Assembly: GCA_963693305.1 (NCBI GenBank)
Contig: OY855914.1
Coordinates: 18,082,260 to 18,146,259, forward strand
Length of the DNA: 64,000 nt
Source: Meandrina meandrites
Taxonomy: Eukaryota > Cnidaria > Anthozoa > Scleractinia > Meandrinidae
Direction of reading: 5' to 3'
Shown here: in pieces, positions 1 to 7,614 of the stretch
Numbering within the stretch: position 1 is the first letter of the stretch
How the letters are laid out: each line of letters starts with the position of its first letter
The notes under the pieces: model-generated
Told to the model about the DNA's origin: nothing
What the model saw: the letters and a program-made list of their open reading frames with translations, nothing else
Database searches by the model: none
Program-made: the position numbers and the translations under genes

Positions 1-505
1 ATTTTTTCATCGAAGTAAGATTTACAGCATCTTGGTCGCCGACAGGATTCGCAAGCTGTTTGATCGCATGGTCTTTCATGAGAATATCTCCAGAAATATT
101 AGCGGTTGATAAATCCGCATTATCACCCTTTTCACCTTTTTCACCTTTTTCTCCTTTTAATCCAATACCCGCAGGTCCCGTAGGTCCGGTAGGTCCAGCA
201 GGTCCTGTAGGTCCCGTTGCTCCTGTAGGTCCCGTTGCTCCTGTAGGTCCAGCAGGTCCGGTTAAACCTTGTTTACCACGCTCTCCAGTATTACCTTTAT
301 CTCCTTTTTCACCTTTTTCACCTTGTTTACCACGCTCTCCAGTATTACCTTTATCACCTTTTTCATCTTTTTCACCTTTTTCACCACGCGCTCCAGTTGG
401 ACCAGCAGGTCCGGGTTCTCCTCGTTTTGAAGTGGTATCCTCATGTGTTTGAGTAGAACCCGTAGCACCGTTAAGATACCCCATTCTTCTTCTATATATT
501 TTCAT
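1..505 (-). CDS. Collagen-like fibre protein, 3' end outside window (partial)
   Basis: Reading the minus strand from an ATG at 505, the frame stays open to the window edge (168 codons). After about 28 residues comes a run of Gly-X-Y triplets: first charged ([18 protein letters not shown], the latter duplicated), then neutral ([12 protein letters not shown]), then charged again. It ends in a segment resembling the base of phage-type tail fibres ([20 protein letters not shown]). Collagen-like repeats followed by such a motif suggest a virion surface fibre; this is inference. The start overlaps the end of the upstream ATPase gene by 14 nt on the same strand, which would fit coupled expression. 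The opposite-strand ORF (60-452) is its shadow. Confidence 0.75.
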   Translation of the reverse strand, partial: MKIYRRRMGYLNGATGSTQTHEDTTSKRGEPGPAGPTGARGEKGEKDEKGDKGNTGERGKQGEKGEKGDKGNTGERGKQGLTGPAGPTGATGPTGATGPTGPAGPTGPTGPAGIGLKGEKGEKGEKGDNADLSTANISGDILMKDHAIKQLANPVGDQDAVNLTSMKK

Positions 506-1124
506 CAAAATTTTTTAGAGTTTGTTTTTTTGGTTTGTCATGGTATAAAAAAGAATATTTGGCGTTGGTAGCCCTTTCAAGCAGCTCTCTGTCAATTCCC
601 AATTCATCAGCAATACGGTTATTTTCTCTGGGAAGAAAGCCGAAAACACAAAAGTGGCTACAATTATCTCGGATGTTTTTGGGGACCTTAAAATAACTTT
701 GAGAAAGATAAATGACGCTGCAATTGCGGTGGCGACCGTTGATAAAATAATCGATAATGTCGTTTTGGTTTTTCTCACAAACCATATCATCGAAGATTAC
801 AATTTTTTGGTTGTCAGTGGGCAGCATCTCAAGAGGAATAACATCGTTGGCACCTTCAATAACATTATACCCAACAGCAGGATTGACTCTTTTATCGAAA
901 TCATCAATCATGTATTGGTACTTGTCTTGATGCAGGTTCTTTGCGCAAAGGTAAATTTTGTCGTAGACCAACAACCTGTAAAGCATATGCATGAGAATAT
1001 TTGTTTTACCAGAGTTGCTCGGCCCGCAAATAAGCATTCGAAAGATATCTGCTGGCATACAAGGGTGGCCTTGCTTGTAATTACTTTTCGCAGTCAAACT
1101 GGGGTCGTAATTCGGAATTTTCAT
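492..1124 (-). CDS. FtsK/HerA–A32-type genome packaging ATPase
   Basis: Predicted product 210 residues. Walker A is GPSNSGKTN near residues 33-41 and Walker B is KIVIFDDMV near 106-114, followed by a polar stretch ([16 protein letters not shown]) typical of the sensor region in A32-like ATPases. Such enzymes pump viral DNA into preformed capsids. I start at ATG 1124 rather than at the longer open frame to 1301, because that extension overlaps the divergent gene at 1156 and lacks conserved features. The gap to that gene is only 31 bp and contains a TATA-type palindrome. Size fits the short packaging ATPases of Polinton-like viruses. The equivalent gene in element 2 is at 39274. Confidence 0.88.
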   Translation of the reverse strand: MKIPNYDPSLTAKSNYKQGHPCMPADIFRMLICGPSNSGKTNILMHMLYRLLVYDKIYLCAKNLHQDKYQYMIDDFDKRVNPAVGYNVIEGANDVIPLEMLPTDNQKIVIFDDMVCEKNQNDIIDYFINGRHRNCSVIYLSQSYFKVPKNIRDNCSHFCVFGFLPRENNRIADELGIDRELLERATNAKYSFLYHDKPKKQTLKNFDENI

Positions 1125-1155
1125 TTTTTTTTTTCTGCTATATATAGGGCAAAAT
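1125..1155. promoter_or_regulatory. 31-bp bidirectional promoter candidate
   Basis: The whole space between the divergent ATPase and the 293-residue protein gene is 31 bp. At its centre is the perfect palindrome CTATATATAG (1138-1147). The same A/T box lies 5-25 bp before most ATGs of both elements, so it probably serves as a symmetrical TATA/initiator for both genes. Confidence 0.55.
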
Positions 1156-2037
1156 ATGTCCATGAAGAAGTGGCGAAAACTTGCCAGCGAAAAGGCTGAA
1201 GTTGAGCAGCAGAACGCGAGCATTCTCGCGGCAATAAAAAATAACAAAATAGAAAAAGGGTTTAGCCAGCTATCAGGTGAGGAGTTGTTCAAACCGATCA
1301 CATCACGGCTTGAAAAACTCCAAGTAGAGACGGCAACAAAAGAAGAGGAAGAAACCCCGGACTATGGTATGGAGGATTTTGATTTAAACAACCCCTTCGA
1401 CGGAGATTTTAACCCGGATGCGGAAACACCAACACCAACACCAACACCATCACCTACACCATCACCATCACCATCACCAATATCAACACCACCACCATCA
1501 CCAACATCAACACCGTTACCGCCTTTAGCTGAAGAGGAAGAACTGGAAGAAAGCGGGGGCAAGCCAGAGGAAAAACCAAGTAAATGGGGGCCACCACAAG
1601 AACTGGTTATCAAGGGATCAGAGTCAGTTGACCTGCAGACACTAAACAGCATGTTAACAAAAAATAGAGACAATCCGGGCTATGTTGTAAAAAGCCCAAA
1701 ATCAAAATTCTATGGATATACAATGGCAGACATAAAAAAGGCAAGAGATGAAATTCTTGCCAGGAGAAAAGGGATTAAACAGCTCCCTCGCAAGGATTTA
1801 GCCGAATGGTTGAACCCCCCACCTCTAGACGATGAAACTGAAAGAGAAATGGAAGGAAGCGGAAGTATTGATTTGAACGCTTTGGTTGAAAGGCTACACT
1901 TAAGCTTGGCGTCTATACAGGCGGGCAACACCTCACTGAAGCTGAAAAAAAAGGTCCAGCAGATGTTGGGGCTGCTGGTAAGTCAAAATGAAATAACTGA
2001 AAAAGAAGCCCACAAAATTTTGGAAGCTATTATATAA
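1156..2037 (+). CDS. Pro/Thr/Ser-rich virion-type protein, function unknown
   Basis: 293 residues. The N-terminus (1-60) is charged and probably helical. An acidic patch is followed by a Pro-Thr/Pro-Ser repeat around residues 90-122, encoded by a CCA-ACA/CCA-TCA microsatellite at 1425-1520. A Glu-rich linker and a Lys-rich C-terminal part with predicted helices follow. I do not recognise a domain. The position between the ATPase and the penton-like gene, and the low-complexity spacer, suggest a minor virion or scaffold component; this is only context. The stop lies 2 nt before the next ATG. The repeat is prone to length change. Confidence 0.75.
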   Translation: MSMKKWRKLASEKAEVEQQNASILAAIKNNKIEKGFSQLSGEELFKPITSRLEKLQVETATKEEEETPDYGMEDFDLNNPFDGDFNPDAETPTPTPTPSPTPSPSPSPISTPPPSPTSTPLPPLAEEEELEESGGKPEEKPSKWGPPQELVIKGSESVDLQTLNSMLTKNRDNPGYVVKSPKSKFYGYTMADIKKARDEILARRKGIKQLPRKDLAEWLNPPPLDDETEREMEGSGSIDLNALVERLHLSLASIQAGNTSLKLKKKVQQMLGLLVSQNEITEKEAHKILEAII

Positions 2038-2039
2038 GC

Positions 2040-2810
2040 ATGTCTCATTTCCATTTCAACCTGTTGCTCGACTCACAGCTAGCCAAACAAAAAAACGCCA
2101 ACAGCAAGTCACATGACTTCACAATTAAGTTTGACCCACCAATCGCTTTAGATCCGTACAAAAGGTACAGGGCGGCGTTAAATGAGCTGGTATCCATGTC
2201 ATATTCGTGGTACAACATCGCAAAACGGTACAACAACAACGAGTTCAAATGGCGGAAAAAAACAGAGAACTGGAAAACCGTGACAATTCCGGATGGAATG
2301 TATGATTACGATAGCCTCAACACCACCATTCAGTCGCTAATCGGAAGAGTGGATCCCAAGGATGAAAAATCCAAGTTTATTGTCAATCTGTATTTTCACA
2401 CCACAACGTATCGGGCGGTCATTTTGTTGCAGGACGGCTATGAGCTCGATCTAAGTGGAGGTGAATTTGCCACGTTGCTTGGTTTTGACAAGAAAACAAT
2501 AGACGGGGCGAACAACAGGAGCGACCGCATACCAAATATAACAAGAGGCGTCGACTGGATCTATATCCATTGTGACCTCATTACAAGAGAAGTGGACAAC
2601 ATCGGGGGTGACGTTATGTTCTCTTTTTCAACTGCGGAACTCTCCGTCAGCTACCCCTTTTCAAAAGAGCCTCGCCGTCTCCTGTGGCACCTGGTGAACA
2701 AAAACAGAATCAACGCCATAAATGTCAAAATCACGGATGGGCGCAACAACATTATAGATCTGAATGAGCAAGACGTGGCTTTAAGCATAATCATCGAAGA
2801 AGAAAAATAA
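2040..2810 (+). CDS. Penton-like minor capsid protein
   Basis: 256 residues, beta-rich, without membrane segments. It shares an arrangement with the 223-residue protein at 34036-34707 of element 2: a mid-protein YIHCDL motif, then a C-terminal block of the form NNIIDLNEQDVALSIIIE (here) or NNNLFDFNGMPLQFLIEI (there). In Polinton-like viruses the single-jelly-roll penton protein has this size and usually accompanies the major capsid gene, which follows one gene downstream. It would occupy the icosahedral vertices. The assignment rests on pairing of the two elements and on gene order; structure prediction would be decisive. TTATATAAGC directly precedes the ATG. Confidence 0.7.
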   Translation: MSHFHFNLLLDSQLAKQKNANSKSHDFTIKFDPPIALDPYKRYRAALNELVSMSYSWYNIAKRYNNNEFKWRKKTENWKTVTIPDGMYDYDSLNTTIQSLIGRVDPKDEKSKFIVNLYFHTTTYRAVILLQDGYELDLSGGEFATLLGFDKKTIDGANNRSDRIPNITRGVDWIYIHCDLITREVDNIGGDVMFSFSTAELSVSYPFSKEPRRLLWHLVNKNRINAINVKITDGRNNIIDLNEQDVALSIIIEEEK

Positions 2811-2829
2811 TTTACACCTAAGTATAATA

Positions 2830-3342
2830 ATGAATCATCCGAGTGAGTGGGCGAGATATTACGACGTGCCAAGGGGGTACTATAGATACAGACACAAAGG
2901 TACGGGGGTTGTTAGAGACACCCTGATGGCTATAGGAAAGCGGTTCAAAAAGCAAGCCACCCGACAAACATTGAAGAAAGCTGTAAATGAAGCCTCGAAG
3001 CAAATGTTGAAAAAAGCTGCGGAAAAAGCCACCGAGAAAGCCGCAGAAAAAGGGGCTCACAAGATACAAGCCGTTTTACAGCGTACCACACCCCAGAGTA
3101 AAACCCCAAGTGTAAAACCTAAGGGTAAAAAGACCCCACAGTGGGGTAAACCCCACACCCCAAGGGTAAAGCTTAGTACCGAGTCGAAACAAAAACTGAA
3201 GAAGATGCTAAGTGGGATACCGGGGGTAGCGGGGACACCCCGCACTAAACTAAGCGCGGATTCGCGGAAAAAGTTGCAACAGATCTTAAATCTCGGTCGG
3301 GCTGCAAAGTTGAAAGTAAACCAATATTTGGCGGAAAGTTAA
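2830..3342 (+). CDS. Basic Lys/Ala-rich core-like protein
   Basis: 170 residues, strongly basic. An N-terminal Tyr/Arg-rich part (YYRYRHKGTG) is followed by a Lys/Ala/Glu helix repeat (about 45-80) and a Lys/Pro/Thr-rich tail. The composition resembles DNA-condensing core proteins of adenovirus-type virions; the role is inferred. Two palindrome clusters lie within the gene (3133-3156 and 3229-3243) and encode the Pro/Gly-rich insertions QWGKPHTPRVK and GVAGTPRTKLS. The latter two are followed by similar LSxxSxxKLxxxL helices, so the tail contains a repeat. It sits between the penton and major capsid candidates. Confidence 0.7.
   Translation: MNHPSEWARYYDVPRGYYRYRHKGTGVVRDTLMAIGKRFKKQATRQTLKKAVNEASKQMLKKAAEKATEKAAEKGAHKIQAVLQRTTPQSKTPSVKPKGKKTPQWGKPHTPRVKLSTESKQKLKKMLSGIPGVAGTPRTKLSADSRKKLQQILNLGRAAKLKVNQYLAES
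3133..3170. repeat. GC-rich palindrome cluster inside the core-like gene
   Basis: ACCCCACAGTGGGGT (3133-3147) overlaps GTGGGGTAAACCCCAC (3141-3156), followed by the tail ACCCCAAGGGTAAA that accompanies this palindrome type elsewhere in the element. The frame stays open. Confidence 0.8.
3229..3243. repeat. 15-bp palindrome GCGGGG-ACA-CCCCGC
   Basis: Perfect 6+3+6 palindrome within the coding frame of the basic core-like protein. It adds a Gly-Thr-Pro stretch before a repeated helical unit. Confidence 0.75.
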
Positions 3343-3375
3343 AATTATTTTTTGAAAAATACTATATAGGCGAAA

Positions 3376-4641
3376 ATGTTCAGAAGCCACAGGCATTTGG
3401 AAAAAACAGAGTACGTGCGTTTCAATTTAGACACACCGATCAGAATCCCGGGAAACAATCAGCACCAGGAGAAAACTGGCTACAAATTCGCAGTCACCGA
3501 CCGAGACAACTGGTTTGACTGGTATAACGCCTACTTCCGCGCTGATTTCACTTTCGAGGCAACCGCGGATGGTGCGGCAGTTGCAGGGGACGTCCGGTCG
3601 GCGCCCATTAACGGTTCGTTTTCATTGATAAACAAACTTTTAGTGAAATCATCGGGTAAAAACATTTACAACGTGGACAAAATTCACAAGTTAATATTTA
3701 TAAAGAACCTGCTGGATTTTTCAGATGACTTTGCGAGGAGCGCGGCAAAAAATCAGTTTTGGTATTTGGACACAACGAATAGCAATGTAACGGCCGCCGC
3801 TGCCACCAACCAAGGAATCAGACAAAGGGGTTTGCTTGCCCACGCCGGCCTCACGGTTGAAACCCTCATACCACTTAACAGGTACTCATTCTTCGAAGAG
3901 CTGAGTGACAAGCTTCTTCCGCCCATGCAGCTGGAGTTCGAAATTGATCTACAATCGGATGCGGAGCTGATTTGGCAAAACGATGGCACCGATCGCAGGG
4001 TGGTGGTGAGAAACCTCGAGCTGTGGGTTCCAATGCTGCGTTTCACCAGCGAAGGGCAGAAGCTCGTAAACGAAAACTTTTTGAAACCTCAGAAATGGAC
4101 GTACCTGAATGAAATGATCCAGCCCAGCCCCAGTCGGCGTGACGCTTTCGGTTCGTGGCAGATAAATCCCGGTTTAAAAGATGCCAAACATGTTTTCATT
4201 TTCATTCAACAGACAAGGAAGGAAAACGCCTTGACTCAAAACCCCTACTTCTTCGATACCTTTGACATAGACGGAGACAATTCAGCCAAGCTGGCGAACT
4301 GCCGCCTGCAGTACGGCTCTTCACAGTACTATCCAGAGCTGGACTACGACGAAAACTTTAAACTGCGCATTCTTAATGACTTGATGAACTACAGGTACCG
4401 CAAAAACGACTACAACACCGGTGTTCAGCTTCAGCCCAACAACTTCGAGACGCTGTACCCAGTACTCTATTTCGACCTACGTGAAAACAAGGAAAACAGG
4501 ACAAACGACGCGAAGCAGATGGTTTTCCACTACAGGCTCAACGAGGCGGCCAACGCGCAAGACTACACCATTTATGCGGGAATTTTGTATGAGTCCCAAT
4601 TTGTTCTCAAGCAGGTGGGCAATGAGCTGGTGGTGGTGTAA
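3376..4641 (+). CDS. Major capsid protein candidate (double jelly-roll type)
   Basis: 421 residues, beta-rich, no signal peptide or membrane segment. Its N-terminus (EYVRFNLDTPIRIPGNNQ) is followed by aromatic-rich strands and long loops with Asn/Asp. Length, position directly after penton and core-like genes and before the protease, and absence of enzymatic motifs fit the hexon-like major capsid protein of adintovirus-type elements. The fold is not provable by eye. It shows little obvious similarity to the 419-residue capsid candidate of element 2 at 37992. ACTATATAG lies 9 bp before the ATG, after an AATTATTTTTTGAA stretch seen before other genes. Confidence 0.72.
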   Translation: MFRSHRHLEKTEYVRFNLDTPIRIPGNNQHQEKTGYKFAVTDRDNWFDWYNAYFRADFTFEATADGAAVAGDVRSAPINGSFSLINKLLVKSSGKNIYNVDKIHKLIFIKNLLDFSDDFARSAAKNQFWYLDTTNSNVTAAAATNQGIRQRGLLAHAGLTVETLIPLNRYSFFEELSDKLLPPMQLEFEIDLQSDAELIWQNDGTDRRVVVRNLELWVPMLRFTSEGQKLVNENFLKPQKWTYLNEMIQPSPSRRDAFGSWQINPGLKDAKHVFIFIQQTRKENALTQNPYFFDTFDIDGDNSAKLANCRLQYGSSQYYPELDYDENFKLRILNDLMNYRYRKNDYNTGVQLQPNNFETLYPVLYFDLRENKENRTNDAKQMVFHYRLNEAANAQDYTIYAGILYESQFVLKQVGNELVVV

Positions 4642-4666
4642 AATAATTTTTGAAATAAGTATAAAT

Positions 4667-5047
4667 ATGACGACTTACTATCCGCACAAGATTTCACTTT
4701 CAGACGGGCAGAAGGTAAGCCTCGCGCGAGCCTTTGGGCCAGGAGAAGCTGTTACGCTCAGATTTAAAAACGAAGCCCTAGTTGGAGGCAGTGACACTTT
4801 GCACTTGACCGCCAGGCAGATCAAAAAAATAGAGCGCGCCATTAAAAACAAAACGGGTGTGGACATTGATATGAGCAAGACACAAATCAGACATGTGCGC
4901 TCAGCAACTAAGTTGCTAGGGTCAGGCATGCAGGTAAAACGACCCCCGACAGGAGGAAAGGGTATGCGCATCAACCCTCCACCGTATGCGCGCCCTCCAC
5001 CATTTATAGGTTCTTGGGGTGACCAAAAAAAAGCCTACCTTCGTTGA
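4667..5047 (+). CDS. Small conserved protein with LTxxQ-type repeats
   Basis: 126 residues from ATG 4667. It contains two or three copies of a short unit combining a Leu-Ser/Thr-x-x-Gln strand with a basic helix (ISLSDGQKVSLARAF, then LHLTARQIKKIERAIKNKTG, then IDMSKTQIRHVRSA). From memory, similar repeats recur in small proteins of cnidarian Polinton-like elements and may relate to core or pX-type proteins; this is tentative. The palindrome AGCAACTAAGTTGCT at 4903-4917 lies within the coding sequence (SATKLL). The C-terminus is Pro/Gly-rich. The 3' end overlaps the protease frame by 29 nt across a run of eight A. Confidence 0.68.
   Translation: MTTYYPHKISLSDGQKVSLARAFGPGEAVTLRFKNEALVGGSDTLHLTARQIKKIERAIKNKTGVDIDMSKTQIRHVRSATKLLGSGMQVKRPPTGGKGMRINPPPYARPPPFIGSWGDQKKAYLR
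4903..4917. repeat. 15-bp palindrome AGCAAC-TAA-GTTGCT
   Basis: Perfect 6+3+6 palindrome inside the 126-residue gene. The TAA centre is read out of frame, so it does not stop translation. Confidence 0.8.
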
Positions 5048-5498
5048 TGTCCCCTTAACTGATTATGACTTGCAGCGGTGGTGCCAATACTTGAAAATCC
5101 CCATCAAAGGCATATTTGCGAGAGATGAAATCGAAATCATGGGTAAAAACCACTCCCCTTGTATAATCAACATGGATGATCTTGGAGGGCCAGGCACACA
5201 CTGGGTTTGTTGCTGGGGTGGAACTGAGTACTTTGACTCTTTTGGTTTACCTCCGCCCGCGGAATGGGAAATTGAGTTGATTCTCGAGGGGAAAAAGACC
5301 TTTCTTCGGAATGACAACCAGCTTCAGTGGGAATTCAGTGTGCGCTGCGGCTACTACTGTTTGCTTTTCCTGAATGAACGTAACAAAGGGCGGTCGTTTC
5401 GAGATATTTTGAGAATGTTTTCTGAAAATACCCACGCCAACGAGGCTGTGGTGAAGGATTATTTCGTGGGGGTCCCCCACACCCCAAAGTTAAAATGA
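5019..5498 (+). CDS. Adenain-type virion maturation cysteine protease, no ATG
   Basis: About 159 residues counted from a GTG at 5019. The active-site layout matches adenovirus protease: His61 (PGTHWVCCWG), Asp73 (YFDSFG), oxyanion Gln103 and Cys110 (RCGYYCLLFL), with Gln and Cys seven residues apart as in adenain. These enzymes cleave capsid and core precursors. There is no in-frame ATG before the conserved N-terminal block (LTDYDLQRWCQYLKIPIKG), and an in-frame stop lies at 5007. The frame overlaps the previous gene across CCAAAAAAAAG (5023-5032). Possible explanations are frameshifting at the A-run, splicing, non-ATG initiation, or a one-base error. A GTGGGGGTCCCCCAC palindrome forms the last codons. 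Confidence 0.85.
   Translation: MTKKKPTFVDVPLTDYDLQRWCQYLKIPIKGIFARDEIEIMGKNHSPCIINMDDLGGPGTHWVCCWGGTEYFDSFGLPPPAEWEIELILEGKKTFLRNDNQLQWEFSVRCGYYCLLFLNERNKGRSFRDILRMFSENTHANEAVVKDYFVGVPHTPKLK
5466..5480. repeat. 15-bp palindrome GTGGGGGTCCCCCAC
   Basis: Perfect palindrome near the 3' end of the protease gene, followed by the companion tail ACCCCAAAGTTAAAA. It supplies the C-terminal VGVPHTPKLK. Confidence 0.8.
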
Positions 5499-5520
5499 AT
5501 TTTACACATAATGTATAAAG

Positions 5521-6063
5521 ATGGATGTTTACTGTGTGAAAGAAAAGCGCTTCACACCCAATGTGCCGGGAAGTGAAACTTTTGCAACCGCAAAAAATGG
5601 TAGAAGGCTGCTTAAAGTAAAATGCGCCAGCTGTGGTATTACCAAGACACGTTTTGTCAGCAACTCAGTTGCTACCCACGAAGGAGGTAATATTTTTGAT
5701 ACAATTTTAAAGGTGGGCTCAAGTGGTTTACCAAAAAAGAAAAGAGATGAATTTACTGACGCTGGCAAAAGAATATTTGGAGGTGCCCACAGCGGAAGTG
5801 GAATTTTTGATACAGTAGGAGACACAGCTGCTGAAGCTTTCTTTGAGTACGGAGTTCCTTATTTAGCCAAACAGGGCGTTAAACAAGGAAGATACTTCGC
5901 GAGCGAATTTCTGAGACAACCAAAGTATCAGAAGAAGTTAGCCAATAAAGCCAAACCTGTCGCGAGAAAAGCTGTTAATTACACAATTGATGCTTTGTCG
6001 GGAGATTTATTAACTAAAGCCTCAAACAAATTAAGACCAAAAGATATGATCCCAGGGAAATAG
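5521..6063 (+). CDS. Zinc-ribbon-like protein, paralogue of the next gene
   Basis: 180 residues. The N-terminal ~46 residues (MDVYCVKEKR..., CASCGITKTRFVS) are nearly identical to those of the next gene. They resemble the small YCVKC...CxxCG domain known as DUF5679, but the second Cys of the first knuckle is replaced (CVKE), so zinc binding is doubtful. After the domain comes a palindrome-encoded SNSVAT, then a part with small hydrophobic and basic helices (FDTVGDTAAEAFFEYGVPYL; RQPKYQKKLANKAKPVARK). The function is unknown; position among structural genes suggests a virion protein. GTATAAAG precedes the ATG. Confidence 0.72.
   Translation: MDVYCVKEKRFTPNVPGSETFATAKNGRRLLKVKCASCGITKTRFVSNSVATHEGGNIFDTILKVGSSGLPKKKRDEFTDAGKRIFGGAHSGSGIFDTVGDTAAEAFFEYGVPYLAKQGVKQGRYFASEFLRQPKYQKKLANKAKPVARKAVNYTIDALSGDLLTKASNKLRPKDMIPGK
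5659..5673. repeat. 15-bp palindrome AGCAAC-TCA-GTTGCT
   Basis: Inserted in frame right after the conserved zinc-ribbon-like block. The paralogous downstream gene has a GC-rich palindrome at the same place. Confidence 0.82.
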
Positions 6064-6111
6064 GTTGAAAGGCGGGTGTCACTCAAAATGAATTTTCTTT
6101 AATTATATAAG

Positions 6112-7035
6112 ATGGAGGTATACTGTGTGAAAGAAAAACGCTTTACACCCAACGTATCGGGAAGCGAAACATACCCAACCGCAAAAAACGGTAGAAGGCT
6201 GCTTAAAGTAAAATGTGCAAGTTGTGGCATCACCAAGACAAGGTTTGTTAGTGGGGGTACCCCACACCCCAAGGTAAAAACACAAGGGGGGCGGGGTTTA
6301 CCCCGCGGTGGTGCTCATGACATGAGAATTTATGCGGGTAATCGAGTAGATGACCCAACAAACCCTCTTTACCAACGTGGGGGGCGGGGTTTACCCCGCA
6401 GTGGTGGGGCTTTTGATTTGCATAAAGCTATTGGTAAGCTGCCTAAACCTAAGAAAGGGTGGACGCTTCCTGGTCACAACTACACGGGGCCGTACAATCC
6501 CCTTGATAAACAGCTTTCTTACGACCCCCAAACAGGAAAGATATTAAAGATTTACCAGCAACCAACAGGCAGCACGGACGCAGTTGCAATGCAGCATGAC
6601 GTTGATTATGCCGTCTGTGCAGGCAAGAAAAATGAGAAAGGTTGCAAACATGAAGCAGACAAAAAAATGGTGAAAGCACTTGACGCTATCCCTAAAAACA
6701 AACGGCAGTGGGGTCACGCCGTGGCGCGCAACGCTATCAGCTCGAAGCAAAAAGTTGGGTTGGGTGTCGGTGAAATGCTCAATGAACAAATCGGGAAAAA
6801 GATCCCCGGGTTTTCGCAGGCTCAAGATGTATATAAACTGTTGCCCGGAGTTGATAAAAAGCTGCTTGACAAGTATTGGTCGGGTGACATTGCCAAGGGG
6901 GCGTTTAACACTAAAACCGGCCTGTTTAGCAAAAGGTTTTGGACAGGCCCTTCCAAATCCAGAGCTACCGAACCGTGCAACTATACAGATTACGACAAGA
7001 AAAGCGGAAAATGGGTCAACCATTATTGCGACTAG
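6112..7035 (+). CDS. Zinc-ribbon-like + parvovirus-type phospholipase A2
   Basis: 307 residues. Residues 1-46 repeat the domain of the upstream paralogue. A Gly/Arg/Pro-rich linker (47-100) is encoded by three GC-rich palindromes. Residues ~118-200 are a phospholipase A2 of the parvovirus VP1 type: Ca-binding loop LPGHNYTGPYNPL (119-131), catalytic pair HDVDY (His162, Asp163) and a later Asp in CKHEADKKMV (Asp183). In parvoviruses this activity opens endosomal membranes during entry; the same role is likely here but is inference. The C-terminal 100 residues lack a recognised domain and end in Cys-containing YCD. The catalytic residues are intact. Confidence 0.85.
   Translation: MEVYCVKEKRFTPNVSGSETYPTAKNGRRLLKVKCASCGITKTRFVSGGTPHPKVKTQGGRGLPRGGAHDMRIYAGNRVDDPTNPLYQRGGRGLPRSGGAFDLHKAIGKLPKPKKGWTLPGHNYTGPYNPLDKQLSYDPQTGKILKIYQQPTGSTDAVAMQHDVDYAVCAGKKNEKGCKHEADKKMVKALDAIPKNKRQWGHAVARNAISSKQKVGLGVGEMLNEQIGKKIPGFSQAQDVYKLLPGVDKKLLDKYWSGDIAKGAFNTKTGLFSKRFWTGPSKSRATEPCNYTDYDKKSGKWVNHYCD
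6251..6306. repeat. Two GC-rich palindromes in the phospholipase gene linker
   Basis: GTGGGGGTACCCCAC (6251-6265) with its ACCCCAAGGTAAA tail, then GCGGGGTTTACCCCGC (6291-6306, 16 bp). Both lie within the open frame and make up most of the linker between the zinc-ribbon-like block and the enzyme domain. Confidence 0.82.
6384..6399. repeat. 16-bp palindrome GCGGGGTTTACCCCGC
   Basis: Second copy of the palindrome at 6291-6306, with the same flank (GGGG before, GTGGTG after), giving a repeated GGRGLPR in the protein. Confidence 0.8.
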
Positions 7036-7061
7036 AATATTTTTAACACATATATAGAAAA

Positions 7062-7589
7062 ATGGATTCTGCATCAAAATTCCGGCGGGCTGAAATAGAA
7101 ATGATAAAGAAAAATCTTGAAAACCAGTTGGTGCATTACTACCAAACCTCAGCCAGGTTTAAACGGTGGGACACGCGTTGTCAAACAGTATGCGCGTTAA
7201 CAGGCGGAGTTGCTACCATTCTTACCGGCTCTGGGCTGGCCGCTTCGCTTTCTGCGGTTGGTGTTGTTGTTGGTGGCCCTTTAATCGCAACTGCCGCCTT
7301 GTTTTCATTGGTGTCAACCTCCTGCTTCACCATCAAATTTTTCCTGCGTAAAGCGAAAAAATACAGACCCAGGCTGAAGCTACGCTCAGCTCGATCAACT
7401 CTCTCTTATCAACCGCTCTTGAAGATGGTGAAATCTCTGACGGCGAGTACCAAGATATTGTCAAAAAGTACAACACCTTTACTACTGCAAAGACAAAACT
7501 GCGGTTTTCAAACCACACTGACAGTGGAGTGGGGGGACCCCACACCCCTAAGGTAAAGGTTAACAGAACATCTAAGTCAACAGTGGGGT
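7062..7589 (+). pseudogene. Hydrophobic (membrane) virion-type protein, frameshifted
   Basis: The first ~100 codons give a charged helix (EMIKKNLENQLVHYYQ) and a long hydrophobic Gly/Ala-rich hairpin (about 48-95), then Lys-rich residues. The same architecture is intact in element 2 at 33339-34007, where it is followed by a helical block containing the motif GKISDSEFQSIL. Here a matching block (GEISDGEYQDIV) exists only in the -1 frame, starting after the A-run at 7355-7360 and ending at 7589. The frame that stays open (to 7556) is therefore non-native after about codon 100. Either the gene is broken, the run was misassembled, or frameshifting occurs; the site is not a canonical slippery heptamer. 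Confidence 0.78.
7529..7543. repeat. 15-bp palindrome GTGGGG-GGA-CCCCAC
   Basis: Perfect 6+3+6 palindrome near the 3' end of the frameshifted gene, followed by ACCCCTAAGGTAAAG, the usual tail. Confidence 0.82.
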
Positions 7590-7614
7590 AAGCAACTGAG
7601 TTGCTACCCACTGT
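7580..7614. repeat. Composite palindrome at convergent gene ends
   Basis: AGCAACTGAGTTGCT sits inside outer arms ACAGTGGGGTA / TACCCACTGT (one-base asymmetry). It covers the stop of the rightward hydrophobic gene and the last codons of the leftward gene at 7604, so it may also act as a shared 3' end structure. Confidence 0.8.

Noticed and set aside
60..452. Pro/Phe-rich 130-residue frame on the plus strand
   Set aside because: Antisense of the Gly-X-Y repeats of the collagen-like gene.
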